From contig NC_077246.1 of assembly GCF_947179165.1 (NCBI RefSeq), positions 72,854,421 to 72,918,420 of the forward strand: a stretch of DNA of 64,000 bases. The letters run 5' to 3'. Below are positions 25,368 through 37,908 of this stretch, in pieces. Every line of letters begins with the position of its first letter. Positions within the stretch are counted from its first letter, which is position 1. This DNA comes from Solanum dulcamara. Lineage: Eukaryota > Streptophyta > Magnoliopsida > Solanales > Solanaceae. A model generated the notes under the pieces. That model did not search any database. It saw only the letters and a program-made list of their open reading frames with translations, and was not told the DNA's origin. A program made the position numbers and the translations under genes.

Positions 25368-25923
25368 GTAAGTTCCAAAATTCAATATATTTTCTTCTAT
25401 ATTTTTAATGTTAGCATTTCTTTTGCTGGAAATAGAAAGAAGAAAAAAAGGAGAAATTTATTTGGTTTTCTCTGAATTTTCATATTTTTTTAGGCTTTGA
25501 ATTTTTAAACAAAAGAAATTTGTCTCGATTTAGTCGAGGATTTATTGAAAATAACATTTCTCTTCAATAAGAAGTAAGATTTACGTGCATTCTATACTGC
25601 TTATACCTCTACTAGTAGGATTACACATAATATTTATTTTTTGTTATTCAAAACCAAATAGACTGTCTTTTCTAAAATTCAAAACTCATAAACTCAAAAA
25701 TTTAATTCCTATCTAATGCATTCATATTTGTACCCTCCTCGTAAGTCATATCACACATCTGAAATTATACTGAATATGTTGTTGTTGTTATGATTCAAAT
25801 CCTAATAAAGTGTCATTTTCTAAAATTCAAAACTCATAAACTCAATCATATGATACAAAAATACTAGATTTTTTTTAATTCTTTAATTTTTTTTCTTTCT
25901 AATTATGGCTCTGTTTTCTTGAA
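25368..25923 (+). other. Predicted leader intron of the GH3 gene
   Basis: A consensus donor (ctgtaagt, intron from 25368) and an acceptor after a pyrimidine-rich stretch (ttttcttgaag, ending 25923) place an intron in the 5' untranslated region, 7 nt before the ATG at 25931. It contains a split TTG-tailed SINE (25531-25606 and 25733-25791). If it were retained, a five-codon upstream frame (25904-25921) would precede the true start. Confidence 0.6.
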
Positions 25924-25930
25924 GGAAAAA

Positions 25931-28900
25931 ATGCAGAGGAGAAAAATGGGGTTGTTAATGAGGAATTTTCTAGTTTTATGTTGTTGGATGATCTTATCTG
26001 TAAATGCAGAAGAGTACATTACATACAAAGATCCAAACAAACCCTTAAACAGAAGAATCAAAGATTTGATGAGAAGAATGACTTTGGAGGAAAAAATTGG
26101 ACAAATGATACAAATTGATCGTACTGCTGCAACTCCAGAGGTTATGAAGAAGTACTACCTAGGTAAAAAAAATATTAAAAAAGTAACATAGTGACGGATT
26201 TTATTTAGACGTGACAGCGGGTCTGGTGGGATCCGCTGATTCTAAATTCTGAATCCGTCACTATGAACAGACAAAAGTGTATGTTTATTAATATTTTATT
26301 GTGTGAGTTCATTTATATATACAATATGATTCATGGGTTTGGTTGGGTCTATTGATTCTAAATTTTGAATTCGCCTCTATAAATTAGAGTTGGTTTCAAA
26401 ATTTAAAATTTATGAGTTCTGAATAGGATGCCACGGGTCATAAAGAACAAAAGACACTAATTCTAAATTCTGAATTCATCCCTATATACATAGAAATAAC
26501 CATTTTGTAATATTTTGCTATTTTAATTTACTTGTATACACAGTATAATTTTTCAACAAAACATATATAGTTTAACCCCTTTGATAAATATGACTTATTA
26601 CAGAATCTACTAATTCTAAATTCTGAATTTGTCATTGTACACAAAAGTGATTATTTTTCAATATTTTTCTATGTGAATTCACTTATATATACAGTAAAAA
26701 TTTTCGACAAAACAAATATAATTGATAAACATGACTTGTAACGGAATCTACTGATTCTAAATTCTGAATCCGTCTTTTTCACGAGCAGGGAGTGTGTTGA
26801 GTGGTGGAGGAAGTGTGCCTAAAAAAGAAGCATCAGCAGAAGATTGGATTGATATGATAAATGGTTTTCAAAAAGGTTCATTATCAACTAGACTTGGGAT
26901 ACCTATGATTTATGGAATTGATGCTGTTCATGGCAACAACAATGCCTATAAAGCTACAATATTCCCTCACAATGTTGCTCTTGGAGTAACCAGGTAAATT
27001 GTCTCAGAACAACAAAAAAATTATCATTAAGTTATATGTTTGAGTCATGAATAAAACTATTGATGTTTGTATCGGAATAGGTTGTTACATTAATTACACC
27101 CCTTAACTAGCTAGGTGTGATCCTTCTCCGAGCCCTATGTGAAGTTACAGTTCTGTTTATGAGTTCGACAGAAACTAATAGCTTTAGTCTAGACTCTTGA
27201 TTTGTGTTAAAAAAATTGACTTAATATTTATAAAAAAAATTTTATTTAGAATCCAATAAGTTGTCTTTTCTATTATCTATAACAGATAAACTCGAAATCG
27301 TAACTTAGTTTTTAATGAACGCGAAATATTTCATATATCCTAATGCTCTTTTACTTTTGTCATAAATTGATTAATTTTACAATAACTATCAACCTACCCA
27401 AATTTATTTTTTCTATTTGAATTTGAGATCGGCAATACGAGCAAACTCACGTGGATGAAATTTTGTTATTATACAGTCAAGCAAAATTAATATTGCATTT
27501 GTTGAGTTTTTTTTAAAAAAAAATCTTGATGTACTTTTTTTTTTTTGGTTAATTATTAGGGATCCTCAACTGATCAAGAAGATTGGAGCTGCAACAGCAC
27601 TAGAAGCTAGAGCAACTGGAATCCCTTATGTTTTTGCACCTTGTCTTGCAGTAAGATTTTTCGATGGGATATCAAACATCAAATAAAAAATAAAAAAATA
27701 ATTTTTGCTTGAATTTTTTTTTCTTTAAAAAAATATAAATTAACTTTGTAGATAAATATTTACACAATCAAGTCACTTATATATAAAGTAGTCATAAGTA
27801 TATATGTTTAGTAAACATTAACCAGTAACTTGGTAAAAATGATAAGTAACTCGAACTCTCCAAAATATTGTTGAATTTGTATAAGTTCCTCAAAAAACTT
27901 CATAGGTTTTGAAATATTCGACACATATTCAAAAAATCTTTATGTCGTCAACGTATATATATATTTTATTTTATTTTATATTATGTTAATTTAAAATTCT
28001 TGATCTAGGTCTGCAGAGATCCAAGATGGGGCAGATGTTATGAGAGTTATAGTGAAGATCCAAAAATTGTTAGGTCAATGAGTGAAATGGTACCTGGATT
28101 ACAAGGAGATGTTCCTTCTAATGGTAGATTAGGAGTCCCTTTTGTTGCTAACAAGTAAGTTCTTTTTATTCCCTTCGAAATTTAATTTATATGCATTATC
28201 AATATAATAAAATCCTAATTAACATTGAAAATTTTGAAGTTTTCACCTCAACTTAGCTTATGAGGTCGTTAGATCGTAGTTTGCTACTGAAAAACATTGT
28301 TAGGCTAGCGCGACTCGCTTCACTCTTCAAGCTCCTCTCCTACTCAACTTCAACATTTATAAAAAAAAGCTTATTATGTAAGTGTATGGATTTAAGTTAA
28401 GGGATATTAGCACTTTTAGTCGATCGGCCAAAGGAAAATTCACTCACATAAACGTAATTATTTTTAGTCGTGAGAGGTGGAGCTAGAATGTAGGAAATGG
28501 ATTCGGTAGAACTCAATAATTTTAGTTCAAATATCTCTTTAAAGTTAGACCACCAATGACTATTCTACATGTTTCTTGATCTATTTGTATTTAATTAATG
28601 CTGAAATTAAATGTCATTAAACACACATTAATAACTATTTTTCACTTTTGGTCATGTACTGTCTACTAATATTTGTTTAATTAAAACATAGAAAAGTAGT
28701 TAATTATTCACTTTATAGGTCATTAGTTTGTACTATTTAATCATTGAGTTTTATAAATCATGATATAGATTTGATCATAAAGATATTTTGGCGTAATTCA
28801 CATGGATTTTAATAAAAGTCCACTACCTTTGAATTCAATGATTTTTTTTCTGAAACTCACATGCATACAATAATGATTAATTAAAAAGAAAGGCCTTTTC

Positions 28901-31900
28901 TTTTGACTTTATTATTGGATTTCTTGTCATATCTTTTTCTATACTGGAAAGGAGGTGGAGATTTTTTATATTAAAATTTACTATATTAACTTTCATTATT
29001 ATATGTTTTTTAATATCAGAATTGCAGGAATTCATTATTAATTAGTATCGAGTCATAATTTTTACTAAAAGGTTCAACTTTATATGTAATGTAACTTTCA
29101 TGCTAAGGGAATCCTCTAACTCTGCCCCTGATTTCCACCTACCCAACTCTCCTCCTTTATTATTATCGATCGAGTTAAAAATAACTTTATCATTAAAAAT
29201 AAATAAAAATTAGCTACGAAATTTGATATCTATATGTTGTTGAATAATTCAGAGCTAATATAATTTTTTGATAATTTATTATTTATTAATCTGTCATTAA
29301 ATAAAATGAATATCAGTAAAATAGATTTTTATTGTTTAACTACAGAAGTTGTTTGGTTGCTATTCCTACTTTTTTAATGCCTTTTCTTTTTTAAAAAAAT
29401 ATTGTGGGAGTGCATGATTGTTTTTAGAAGTTGGAAAAAAATGGGATAACTGATTTCTAAAAGTTAGGCATGTGATTTTGGTATAGGATAGGATTTTTGT
29501 GATGCATGTGATTATGATAATAAAGCCAATAAGAAAAAGAAAACAAATTTGGTGCAAAAAATCAATTTTTTGGTCCATTTGAAATATGACACAAAGGCAT
29601 CTTTATTTTATGGGATTTTGTAGCATGACATGGACTTAGTTACATGGACCATTTTTTCCACTTATTAGAAGTCAACCAAAAAAAGGGAAAGTGGGGGAGG
29701 ACACACATAATTTAGTTTGGTGATGTGCAATATAAAAAAAGACAAGATTTCTACCTAATACATTATTTTTTCATTTTAAAATTTATATATAATGTTGGAA
29801 GGTAACAATTTTTTAAATATAAAATGTGGGTGTCGTTCGCGTACAAGTGCTTACATTGTATATGTTATTGTTATTGTAGAATATGGTACATTGCATATGT
29901 TATTATTGTTGTAGAATGTGGGTTTAATGTGCCCATGGTGTTTTTTACGTGTATGTTTCCGTCGTTACGACACATGTTGCATTGTGAGTGGCATGTGTCA
30001 GGCACTTCCTAAGATGTACAACGAGTTCAAAAGTCGTTAAGATTAAAAACCTTAGAGATTGAATCCATCAAGTCTAAATTCTAAACTCGCTTCTGATCAT
30101 CTTTAAAATTTAAGTGTATAATTGAAACTTCAAAACAAGTTGAGGCCTAATGTAGCATTTATGTATTATAGAGTGAAAGACAGTCAATTGAACATCAATA
30201 TGTTTTATACACTTATACTAAACCTCAAACGCGTATGTTGTTGTTGTTACTAAACCTTAAACATGTTTAATGAAATTTCTGACTTCGTCGCTGCTGTTTT
30301 TTTTGTTCAGGCAAAAGGTAGCTGCTTGTGCTAAGCATTATGTGGGAGATGGTGGGACAGTAAAAGGAATCAATGAAAACAATACAATTATTGATAGACA
30401 TGGTTTGCTTAGTATACATATGGCAGGTTACTATAATTCAATCATCAAAGGTGTTTCTACTGTTATGGTTTCCTATTCAAGTTGGAATGGGCTCAGAATG
30501 CATGGAAATAAAGAATTGGTTACTGGTTTTCTTAAAGGCACACTTAGATTCAGAGTAAATTCCTAATTTTTCTCTTCTCTTTGTGAATTTAACTACATGT
30601 ATGTTGTTCGGACCGTTCAAAAATGTTGTTGTATTCATGTCAGATTTTCAAAAATACATTTATTTTTAGAGTCTTTGATACGGATACAACAACATTGTAG
30701 TGTTCAATAGATGCAATCTATGTTTCTCAGACCCTCCAAAAATGTTGTCGCACTATTTTGGAGGATCCGATAGGGATGTTTTGGAAGATCTTTTTGAAGG
30801 ATCTAACATGGTGTGGAAACGTTGATGGAGGATCCAAGAACCATTGTAGTGTTCAATAGATGCAACCTATATTGCTCGTGGAATCTCCAAAAGTATTGTC
30901 ACAACCATGTCTAATTCTTCAAAAAAAATTGGAGGATCCAACATAAGTGCGACGACAGTTTTGTACGACTCGAGCAACATAGGATGCAAGTAGATGGGAT
31001 TTCAAATTAACATTATGAATGTTGTTCGGGTTCTCCAAAAAATGCAATTATTTTAGAAGTTCGGGATGATTGTGACAACATTTTTGAAGGATTCGAGCAA
31101 CATAAGATGCAACGAGATGGGGATTTTAAACTAACATTGTGAATTTTTTGTGGAATTTGTTTCAGGGGTTTGTTATTTCAGATTGGGCAGGAATTGACAA
31201 ACTTACTTATCCTTGGCATACAAATTATACATATTCCATTCTTGAAGGTGTCAATGCTGGCATTGACATGGTTAGTCACTAATCAAATTTATATCAAAAT
31301 ATATAGCCATTTAGTAATTCGTGCACATTGTACGCGAATCAACCATATATGTAATAGCTGTTTAAATTTTGAATCTGCCTCATACTATCACACGATTTGA
31401 AAACATTAAGAACGAGTTTCGACTCAATTTTACATGACCTATAAAGATCTCATTCTTGCTCTTTTCCTTGTTGTTTATTGCAGGTTATGCTGCCTTATAA
31501 CTGTACAGAATTCATTGATGGTTTAACATATTTAGTGAACAACAACTTTGTTCAAATGACTCGAATCGACGATGCAGTCAAGAGAATTCTCAGGGTGAAG
31601 TTCCAAATGGGACTTTTTGAGAACCCTCTTGCTGATTATAGTTTGACAAAATATCTTGGAAGCCCGGTAAGTTCAATGTGCAGCGATAAATGATAAGGAA
31701 AATGTTTTAAATTGTTCGATTTTTCCTTCCTTAACATGTTTGGTCCATTCATACTCTTGTCGTTACCAATTGTGTCGTATTTTTCATTGCCATTAACGGA
31801 GCTCCAACATAAGATGATGTATGCCGCATGTCCTTACATTGGAACTCCTTTAGGGGTCGAGGGAAAAAACAAGACTTTTTTGTAACGGTAGGGGTAAAAT

Positions 31901-33205
31901 TAGACCAAAAAGACAAATGAAGCGCAAAGATGCTCAACTTCGGATAGTACAGGAGCAAATTTGATCGCTTTCCCTAGATGATATAACAAGTTATGAAATC
32001 ACAAAAAATAAAATCTTGAATTCGTCTCTGTTGTGTTGCAATTTTGCAGGAGCATAGAGAATTGGCAAGAGAAGCAGTGAGAAGGTCACTTGTTTTGTTA
32101 AAAAATGGTGCAAATGCAGATGAACCAGTTTTGCCACTTCCTAAGAAGGCAACAAATATATTAGTTGCAGGAGCCCATGCTAGCAATATGGGCTATCAAT
32201 GTGGTGGATGGACCATTACATGGCAAGGACTTAGTGGAAACACAACAATTGGTACATTTCTTATCCCCTCAACCTATATCACCAAGACTCTTCCAGAATG
32301 TCGATATGTGCATGTCTAATCTTCCAAAAGACGTGCATATTTTTAAGGATCTAACACAGGCGCAACAACATTTTCTGAGAAGTCTAAGCAACATAACCCT
32401 CAACTTATATGTCCGAATTTGAGTTGGACGAGTCAGGCTATGGCCTATTGTTTAACCTAATTTCTAAGGGCATCTATTTTGACTCGTAAAACGTATAATT
32501 CGTTTAATTGGACCTAACTAAAGTTTGGATGAGTTGAGTTATAATCCATTACTTGATCCACCTTAACTCAACTTATCTTGATTTTTTAACAATCTTCCGA
32601 TGGATTTTGTTGAGTCATGATCCGTTTATTGATTTAACTGGACATGCCCTTTGACAAACCTACCTCAAAAAGAGTACAACAATATTGTACATTGATCAGT
32701 TAGCATCTTTTTTTGGACAGGTACAACAATCCTCTCAGCCATAGAAAACACAGTTGATCCAGAAACAAAGGTTGTGTATAAGGAAAATCCAGATAGCGAA
32801 TTCGTCAAGTCCAACAACTTCTCCTATGCCATCGTGGTGGTGGGAGAGACTCCATACGCGGAAGGTTCTGGTGACAGCCTAAACTTAACAATCCCCGCGC
32901 CCGGTCCAGACATCATGACCACGGTTTGTGCCTCGGTGAAATGTGTCGTGGTGCTTGTCACTGGTCGTCCGGTCGTGATCCAGCCCTACCTAGCTCAAAT
33001 GGATGCACTTGTAGCAGCTTGGCTACCAGGAACAGAAGGACAAGGTGTAGCTGATGTCCTGTTTGGTGATTATGGTTTTACTGGAAAACTAGCAAGGACT
33101 TGGTTCAAGACTGTTGATCAACTCCCTATGAATGTTGGTGATTCACATTATGATCCTTTGTTCCCTTTTGGATTTGGACTTACCACACAACCTGTCAAGG
33201 CCTAA
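25931..33205 (+). CDS. GH3 exo-beta-glucanase / beta-glucosidase, secreted, nine coding exons
   Basis: A cell-wall glycoside hydrolase of family 3, related to barley beta-D-glucan exohydrolase, releasing glucose from beta-glucans. Coding exons: 25931-26162, 26789-26993, 27560-27650, 28009-28154, 30311-30554, 31166-31270, 31484-31666, 32050-32251, 32721-33205; all join in frame (630 residues). Residues 1-27 form a signal peptide ending near VNA. Family landmarks are YGIDAVHG (119-126, substrate-binding Asp), CRDPRWGR (178-185), AKH (232-234) and the nucleophile motif VISDWAG with Asp312. The second-domain motif [15 protein letters not shown] holds the acid/base Glu (Glu512 or Glu517; I could not decide without alignment). 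Start: ATG 25931 keeps the signal peptide; Met6 is a possible alternative. Intron 4 is 2.16 kb. The last codons and 3' untranslated region are partly duplicated downstream. It looks intact. Confidence 0.93.
26195..26790. repeat. Tandem-like repeats filling GH3 intron 1
   Basis: The string gattctaaattctgaatccg, with variants, recurs at about 26238, 26353, 26459, 26612 and 26753, with similar flanking sequence (ctatgtgaattcacttatat, cagtataattttt). Spacing is 106-153 bp. The last copy ends about 15 bp before the exon 2 acceptor. Confidence 0.8.
30603..31115. mobile_element. Complex foldback MITE block in GH3 intron 5
   Basis: Several partial copies, in both orientations, of a small foldback element built on atgttgttcgg...ccaaaaatgttg and ggaggatcc...gcaacat. 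The string tgtagtgttcaatagatgca occurs twice (30697 and 30853). The simple, single form of the element is at 50419-50540. Nested or repeated insertion, or local duplication after insertion, would explain it. Confidence 0.65.
32285..32400. mobile_element. Decayed foldback MITE in GH3 intron 8
   Basis: Contains ctaatcttccaaaagacgtg, ggatctaacacaggcgcaac and gtctaagcaacat, in the order of the 50419-50540 element, but with many changes. Confidence 0.5.
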
Positions 33206-33680
33206 AAGAACTGTTTTTCCACACACACACACACAACAAGAGGTCCAAAACATACAACAACTATATGTTACCAATTTATGATTTGAGTTTAGTGCAAAGA
33301 TTAAACATGTAACAGAGGCAATGTTGTTAGAAACTTTGACAAGTGGAATAATTGAAATGGTTTGTTATGTGTTTTTGTCATTTTTATCTCTTACAATCAA
33401 ATAGGTGGGGCTACAGAGGCCGAAAAGTAGTCAGTTGAAAACTCTTCGTCGAAAAATTATACTACGTATATACGTATATAGGTCAAATATCGTAGAACCT
33501 GTCAAGGCCTACTATTGAATGAAAGAACTGTTTTTTCACACATGCACAACAAGAGGTTCAAACATACAACAACTATATGTTACCACTTTATGATTTGAGT
33601 TTAGTGCAAAGATTAAACATGTAACAGAGGCAATGTTACACACTTTGACAAGTGGAGTAATGGAAATGTCTGTTTTCCAC
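33186..33680. repeat. Direct duplication of the GH3 gene end, offset 307 bp
   Basis: The string cctgtcaaggcct, which spans the stop codon at 33203, is repeated at 33498. It is followed in both copies by aaagaactgtttttc, aacaagaggt, acaactatatgttacca, atgatttgagtttagtgcaa and aacatgtaacagaggcaatg. About 170 bp is copied at high identity. The second copy has extra bases after caaggccta, so it is not a second stop of the same frame. Confidence 0.9.
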
Positions 33681-34732
33681 CCTACGTTTTCTCAGTGAGC
33701 TGATTCGGTGGAAAAATTATATTTTATAGCATAAATTTATTTATTGATTCAAGGTGGAAAAAACCTCTATTTCTAGTAGTAAAAGTATCCTACATGCTTA
33801 TTAATCAGAGATTTCGAGTTCTAATTCTGAGAATGGAATCACTTTTGATAGAAAATGTTTTACCCCTAAAATAAAATTTTCCAACACGAATTGAAATTAA
33901 TCGAATCCTAAAATAGATATCGAACCTCAAATAGGAAGCAAAAGAACAGACAAACCATCCTCCAACAACTGATAGATTAATTAAAGAAACTAAGTCTTCA
34001 AGTAAAAGGAAATAAAAGCTAGTACCTTTTGCAACTCTCTGAAGCATATTGACAGCTATTGTAACATGTAAACCACATAGACTAATAAATATTAGGTGTT
34101 TAATGCTTCTCTCTTAATCTTATTTTATGTGAAGGTATTTGAGCCGAATTTAAAAACATACATAAAATATTCAAAATTATTCGTATTATTAAATAAATTA
34201 TGGTAACTGTTAAATATTTTACAAAAAAAAATTGTATGTATATATCATATCAATTGAAAACGTGCGAAAGAATAGTATCAACAAATGTGTGTATAGTGTA
34301 TTTACTACAAAATTCAAAAAAAATATAGGTACATTTCGTAATTATTTAAAACTATAGTTATATACCATTATACCATCAAAGGATGTGGTGCAGTGGATAT
34401 TGTTTCTCTCTTAATCATAGCTCTTTCGTTTGAGTCATGACTATGAAAAGATCCTTCATAGCGAGCGCTTCTTCCCTCCCCCGAATAGAGCCCTACGCTA
34501 CACGAATCTTAATTAGTCTAGCTTCAATGTGGTTACTGAACACCGAACTCATTATGTGATAAATACATTATACATTCTAGTGTTTGAAACTGTATCTAAG
34601 ATTTACTATTCTTCAATTGCAATTTACAAGAAAATGATCAAAATGGTCCTCAATGTATTGACTAAGTACATTTTGGTCCTTCAAAAGTATAAACATGACA
34701 CTTCCTCTTCAAAAGAGTAGAAAAGTCATCAT
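33681..34732. other. Spacer between the GH3 and AN1-C2H2 genes
   Basis: No gene is supported. A decayed SINE-like block with tgtggtgcagtggatattg and gcgagcgcttcttccctccc lies at about 34382-34520; a second diverged repeat lies at 33795-33930. The last part should contain the promoter of the zinc-finger gene; I see no convincing TATA. Confidence 0.4.
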
Positions 34733-34902
34733 TTGCCAGGCAACTTAGGCCAGACAACGTTTGAATCTTTCTCCAATTCCAGCGTTGTCTATCCTATTGT
34801 CTCCTCAAGAATCTTCAAAGAAACCCCATTTCCCAAATACCCAAATCATCAATTTCAATTTTTTCCCCTTTTTTCTTGTTCTTGTTGTTGTTTGCAAATT
34901 CA

Positions 34903-37900
34903 ATGGGTACGCCAGCATTCCCAAATCTTGGGAAGCATTGTTCTGTTGAGGATTGTAGGCAGATTGATTTCTTGCCTTTTACCTGTGATTGCTGTCACAA
35001 GGTACTCCTTTCTTTCTCTCTTTACCATTTGTGCCATTTTTTTATTTTATGCATGATTTACTGTCTTTTTGTTAGTTTTGTGTTGAAATCTTTCTTGTTT
35101 TTGAGTTTTTTTGATGTGGGGTGTGATGAAGATTCAATCTTTTTGGTCCACAGGAAAAAAGGTAACCTTTTTTTTCTTTTGGTATTTAGTTGTTTGGTTG
35201 TTGTGGGGATGGTAGGGGAAAAAGATATTTTTTGTGTTTGAGTTTTTGATCTAGGGTTATATCAAAGGTTTAATCTTTTTGGTCCATAGGAAAAAGATGG
35301 TGTAGTTGTTTGTTTGTAGTGGGGCTAGGGTGGGGTAGGTGTATTCTGAGGATTTTGCTTTGTTGGAGATATTAGGTTGAAGGAAAATGTGAAGGATTGA
35401 GTAATCAAGAACATGACAAAGTTGAGCTGAAGCCTAGGAGCCAAACTATGCCACATTTTGTTTAATGTTGAGCATATTATGTTTTTTTCATGATGTGATC
35501 AAACATTGAAATTTCAGTCTCTTGCATTTGGTAAGGCTGTAGAATAGACCCTTGTAGTCCGGTCCTTCCTTGGATCCACGCATAGCGGGAGCTTAGTACA
35601 TCGGGCTACTCTTTTGCCCTTTTTGATCAGACATTGAAATTTGAACAATAGTGACAAGTAGGTATAGTGTAGTAGTTAACACTCTCCACCTCAAACCATT
35701 AGGTTGAGATTCAACTGGCAAAGTGGAAAAGGACCATTTTCAAGTGTGTGTGTGTGTGTATGAAGCAGGATTTATTTAGCTAGATTTATATCAAAGTTTA
35801 AATCTTTTTGGCCCATAGGAAAAAAAGAACCTTTTTTGGGTGTAGTTTTTTTGGTAATGGTGGGAGTGGGGGTTCAGGGTTTGGGAGGAAAAACAAAATT
35901 ATAATCTTGATTTTTTCTGAAGGTTTTCTGTGTGGGAGAAATTGGATTGAAGAAAACGTGAAGGATTGAGTAATCAAGAACATGAATAGTTGAGTTGAAG
36001 CCTCGGAGCCAACTATGACACATTTTGTTTCATTTTGAGCATTTTATGCCTTTTCTCCTTCCATACTATCTAAGTTCCATATCAGTCAAAGTGCAGTGAC
36101 AATCTGCCGTGTTGATGTGGAATTATGTAGCAATTCATTAGGCAGATATGGAAACAGTTGAAGATAAACAATCTTTTTCATGAGGTAATGAGATATTGAT
36201 ATTTGAACAGCAGTGATTAGGGAGGTGTACCACCCTCCACCTCCAACAATAAGGTTGAGATTCAAGTAGCAAAGTGCTAAAGGACCATCAAAAAATTTAC
36301 AATAAAAGGGAAGGAAAAAAATTAGATCATTTATTGTATATAGATATAGAAGCTTGCAATATATTGTTCGTATGATACAATAAGAGATGATGAAGTCTTG
36401 AATATTGGACTATTGGTCTTAGTATTTCCACGATTATTCTCGTGTAATGTGCATCTTGGAGTACCAGTCGTTGATGTGCTTCACATGGTTGATTAAACTT
36501 TTACCTCTGTTGTTCTGTGTTTATTCTGAATTTTAAAGCTAAATGTTCCCGAAATTGTAATGTGGCTTTCAGAATGGAGATTTCAGGAGTTATTCTCTCT
36601 ACTTTTAGGTGAAAGTCGGTTCAGTTGAATCAACAACTTCCTTATAGGTGGATTGAAGTCTATAATTGTGAAGGGAAAGGATTTCCTTGATTTCTTCTGT
36701 AGGGACTACTGTTATTCTCTTGCCTGATCTGGTCTGATTCAAAGTCTGGATTTAAAAATGTAAACTTGAATAGCCCGTATTGGCGCTACACAGGCTAGAC
36801 CGATGAAGCATAGAAAGAATCAAGGTTTTTTCTTTCATTTTCAATATTCCAACTAGTATATACTGGTTGCGCTTCTGCTTACTTTTTTAGATTGTTAATA
36901 GTTGAAATAAGAATTGCTGTCTTCTTAAGACGTGAATCTGAAAACAGATTCGGTTTTGAGATGTATTGTACTGGTTCTAATCCCAGATATCTCTTTCTCT
37001 GTCTATATGGTGGTGGCTTCAGTTGAATATCATATGTTTAAATCTGTTAGGAACAAACTGCAAGTCGATGATATTCAGTATGATGTACTCAATTTCCTTT
37101 ATTCGTAACATAGTTGGGAATAATCTCCGATGCTGAATTTGTTAACATTCAATATTTCTTTGCAGGTGTATTGTTTAGATCATCGAAGCTATATTAGACA
37201 TCAGTGTCCAACGGCTAACAAGAATAATGTCACAGTGGTCATTTGCCCGCTCTGTGCAAAAGGGGTACGCCTTAATCCTAATGAAGACCCAAATATAACT
37301 TGGGAATCGCATGTGAACACTGAGTGTGATCCATCGAACTATGAGAAAGCCACAAAGAAAAAAAAATGTCCTGTGCCTCGCTGCAAAGAGCTCTTGACTT
37401 TCTCCAACACAATCAAATGTCGGGATTGTACTGTCGATCATTGCTTGAAGCACCGGTTTGGACCTGATCACAGCTGCCCCGGACCTAAGAAACCAGAAAC
37501 TACTTTCCAGTTCATGAACTTCCTGAATGGAAGTAAAGAAGAGTCAAAGAAAGCTCACCACACGTCGACCTCAAGATGGACCACGAGCCTATTCAAGGCA
37601 GTATCATCTGTAAAGGAAAAGTTCAACAGTGAATTTAATCAAACACAGCAGACAGGGCAAAGCAGCCGCGCCACCAACCACAACGTTACTAACAACAGCA
37701 GTCAAGTAGAGCCATGCCCACAATGTCATGTAAGATTTTCTACCGTCAGAGCTCTCATCGACCACGTGCAGAAAGTCCACGAGAAGAATGGTGTTATGAA
37801 CTTGACAGTCGATGTCTGTCCGAGATGTAGTAAAGGTTTTCGAGATCCTGTTGCCCTTGTGGAACATGTTGAAAGGGAACATAAAGGAACTTCTATGTAA
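34903..37900 (+). CDS. AN1- and C2H2-type zinc-finger stress-associated protein (SAP11/SAP13-like)
   Basis: A two-exon gene (34903-35001 and 37166-37900) for 277 residues. The first AN1 finger spans the intron: Cys13, Cys18, Cys28, Cys31, Cys36, His39, His45, Cys47. A second AN1 finger follows (CPVPRC ... CRDC ... [13 protein letters not shown], about residues 104-143). Two C2H2 fingers close the protein (CPQCHVRF...HVQKVH and CPRCSKGF...HVEREH). This AN1-AN1-C2H2-C2H2 order is that of Arabidopsis SAP11 and SAP13, associated with stress responses and perhaps ubiquitin-related roles; the exact activity is not known to me. The ATG at 34903 gives the usual short N-terminus before the first finger; earlier open frames have no family similarity. 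The 2.16-kb intron carries a direct duplication and an Au-like SINE. Confidence 0.92.
35120..36300. repeat. Direct segmental duplication inside the zinc-finger gene intron, offset about 569 bp
   Basis: The string gaaggattgagtaatcaaga occurs at 35391 and 35960, followed in both by gaacatga and agttgag(c/t)tgaagcct. Aatctttttggyccayagga occurs at 35131, 35271 and 35801. A second shared block, ggttgagattcaa...aaaggacca, is at about 35702 and 36252. The duplicated unit covers roughly 500 bp; the first block also has a shorter third copy at 35127. Confidence 0.8.
35537..35620 (+). mobile_element. 3' part of an Au-like SINE in the zinc-finger gene intron
   Basis: Contains gtagaatagacccttgtag, tccggtccttccttgg, cgcatagcgggagcttagta and catcgggctactcttttgcc, the conserved 3' body of Au-type SINEs as I remember it. 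The tRNA-like half is absent. Confidence 0.7.
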
Positions 37901-37908
37901 AGAAGCAA

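Noticed and set aside
3220..33205. A biosynthetic or cell-wall gene cluster formed by the polygalacturonase and GH3 genes
   Set aside because: They are more than 16 kb apart, separated by an unrelated minus-strand gene and repeats, with no shared regulatory motif visible.
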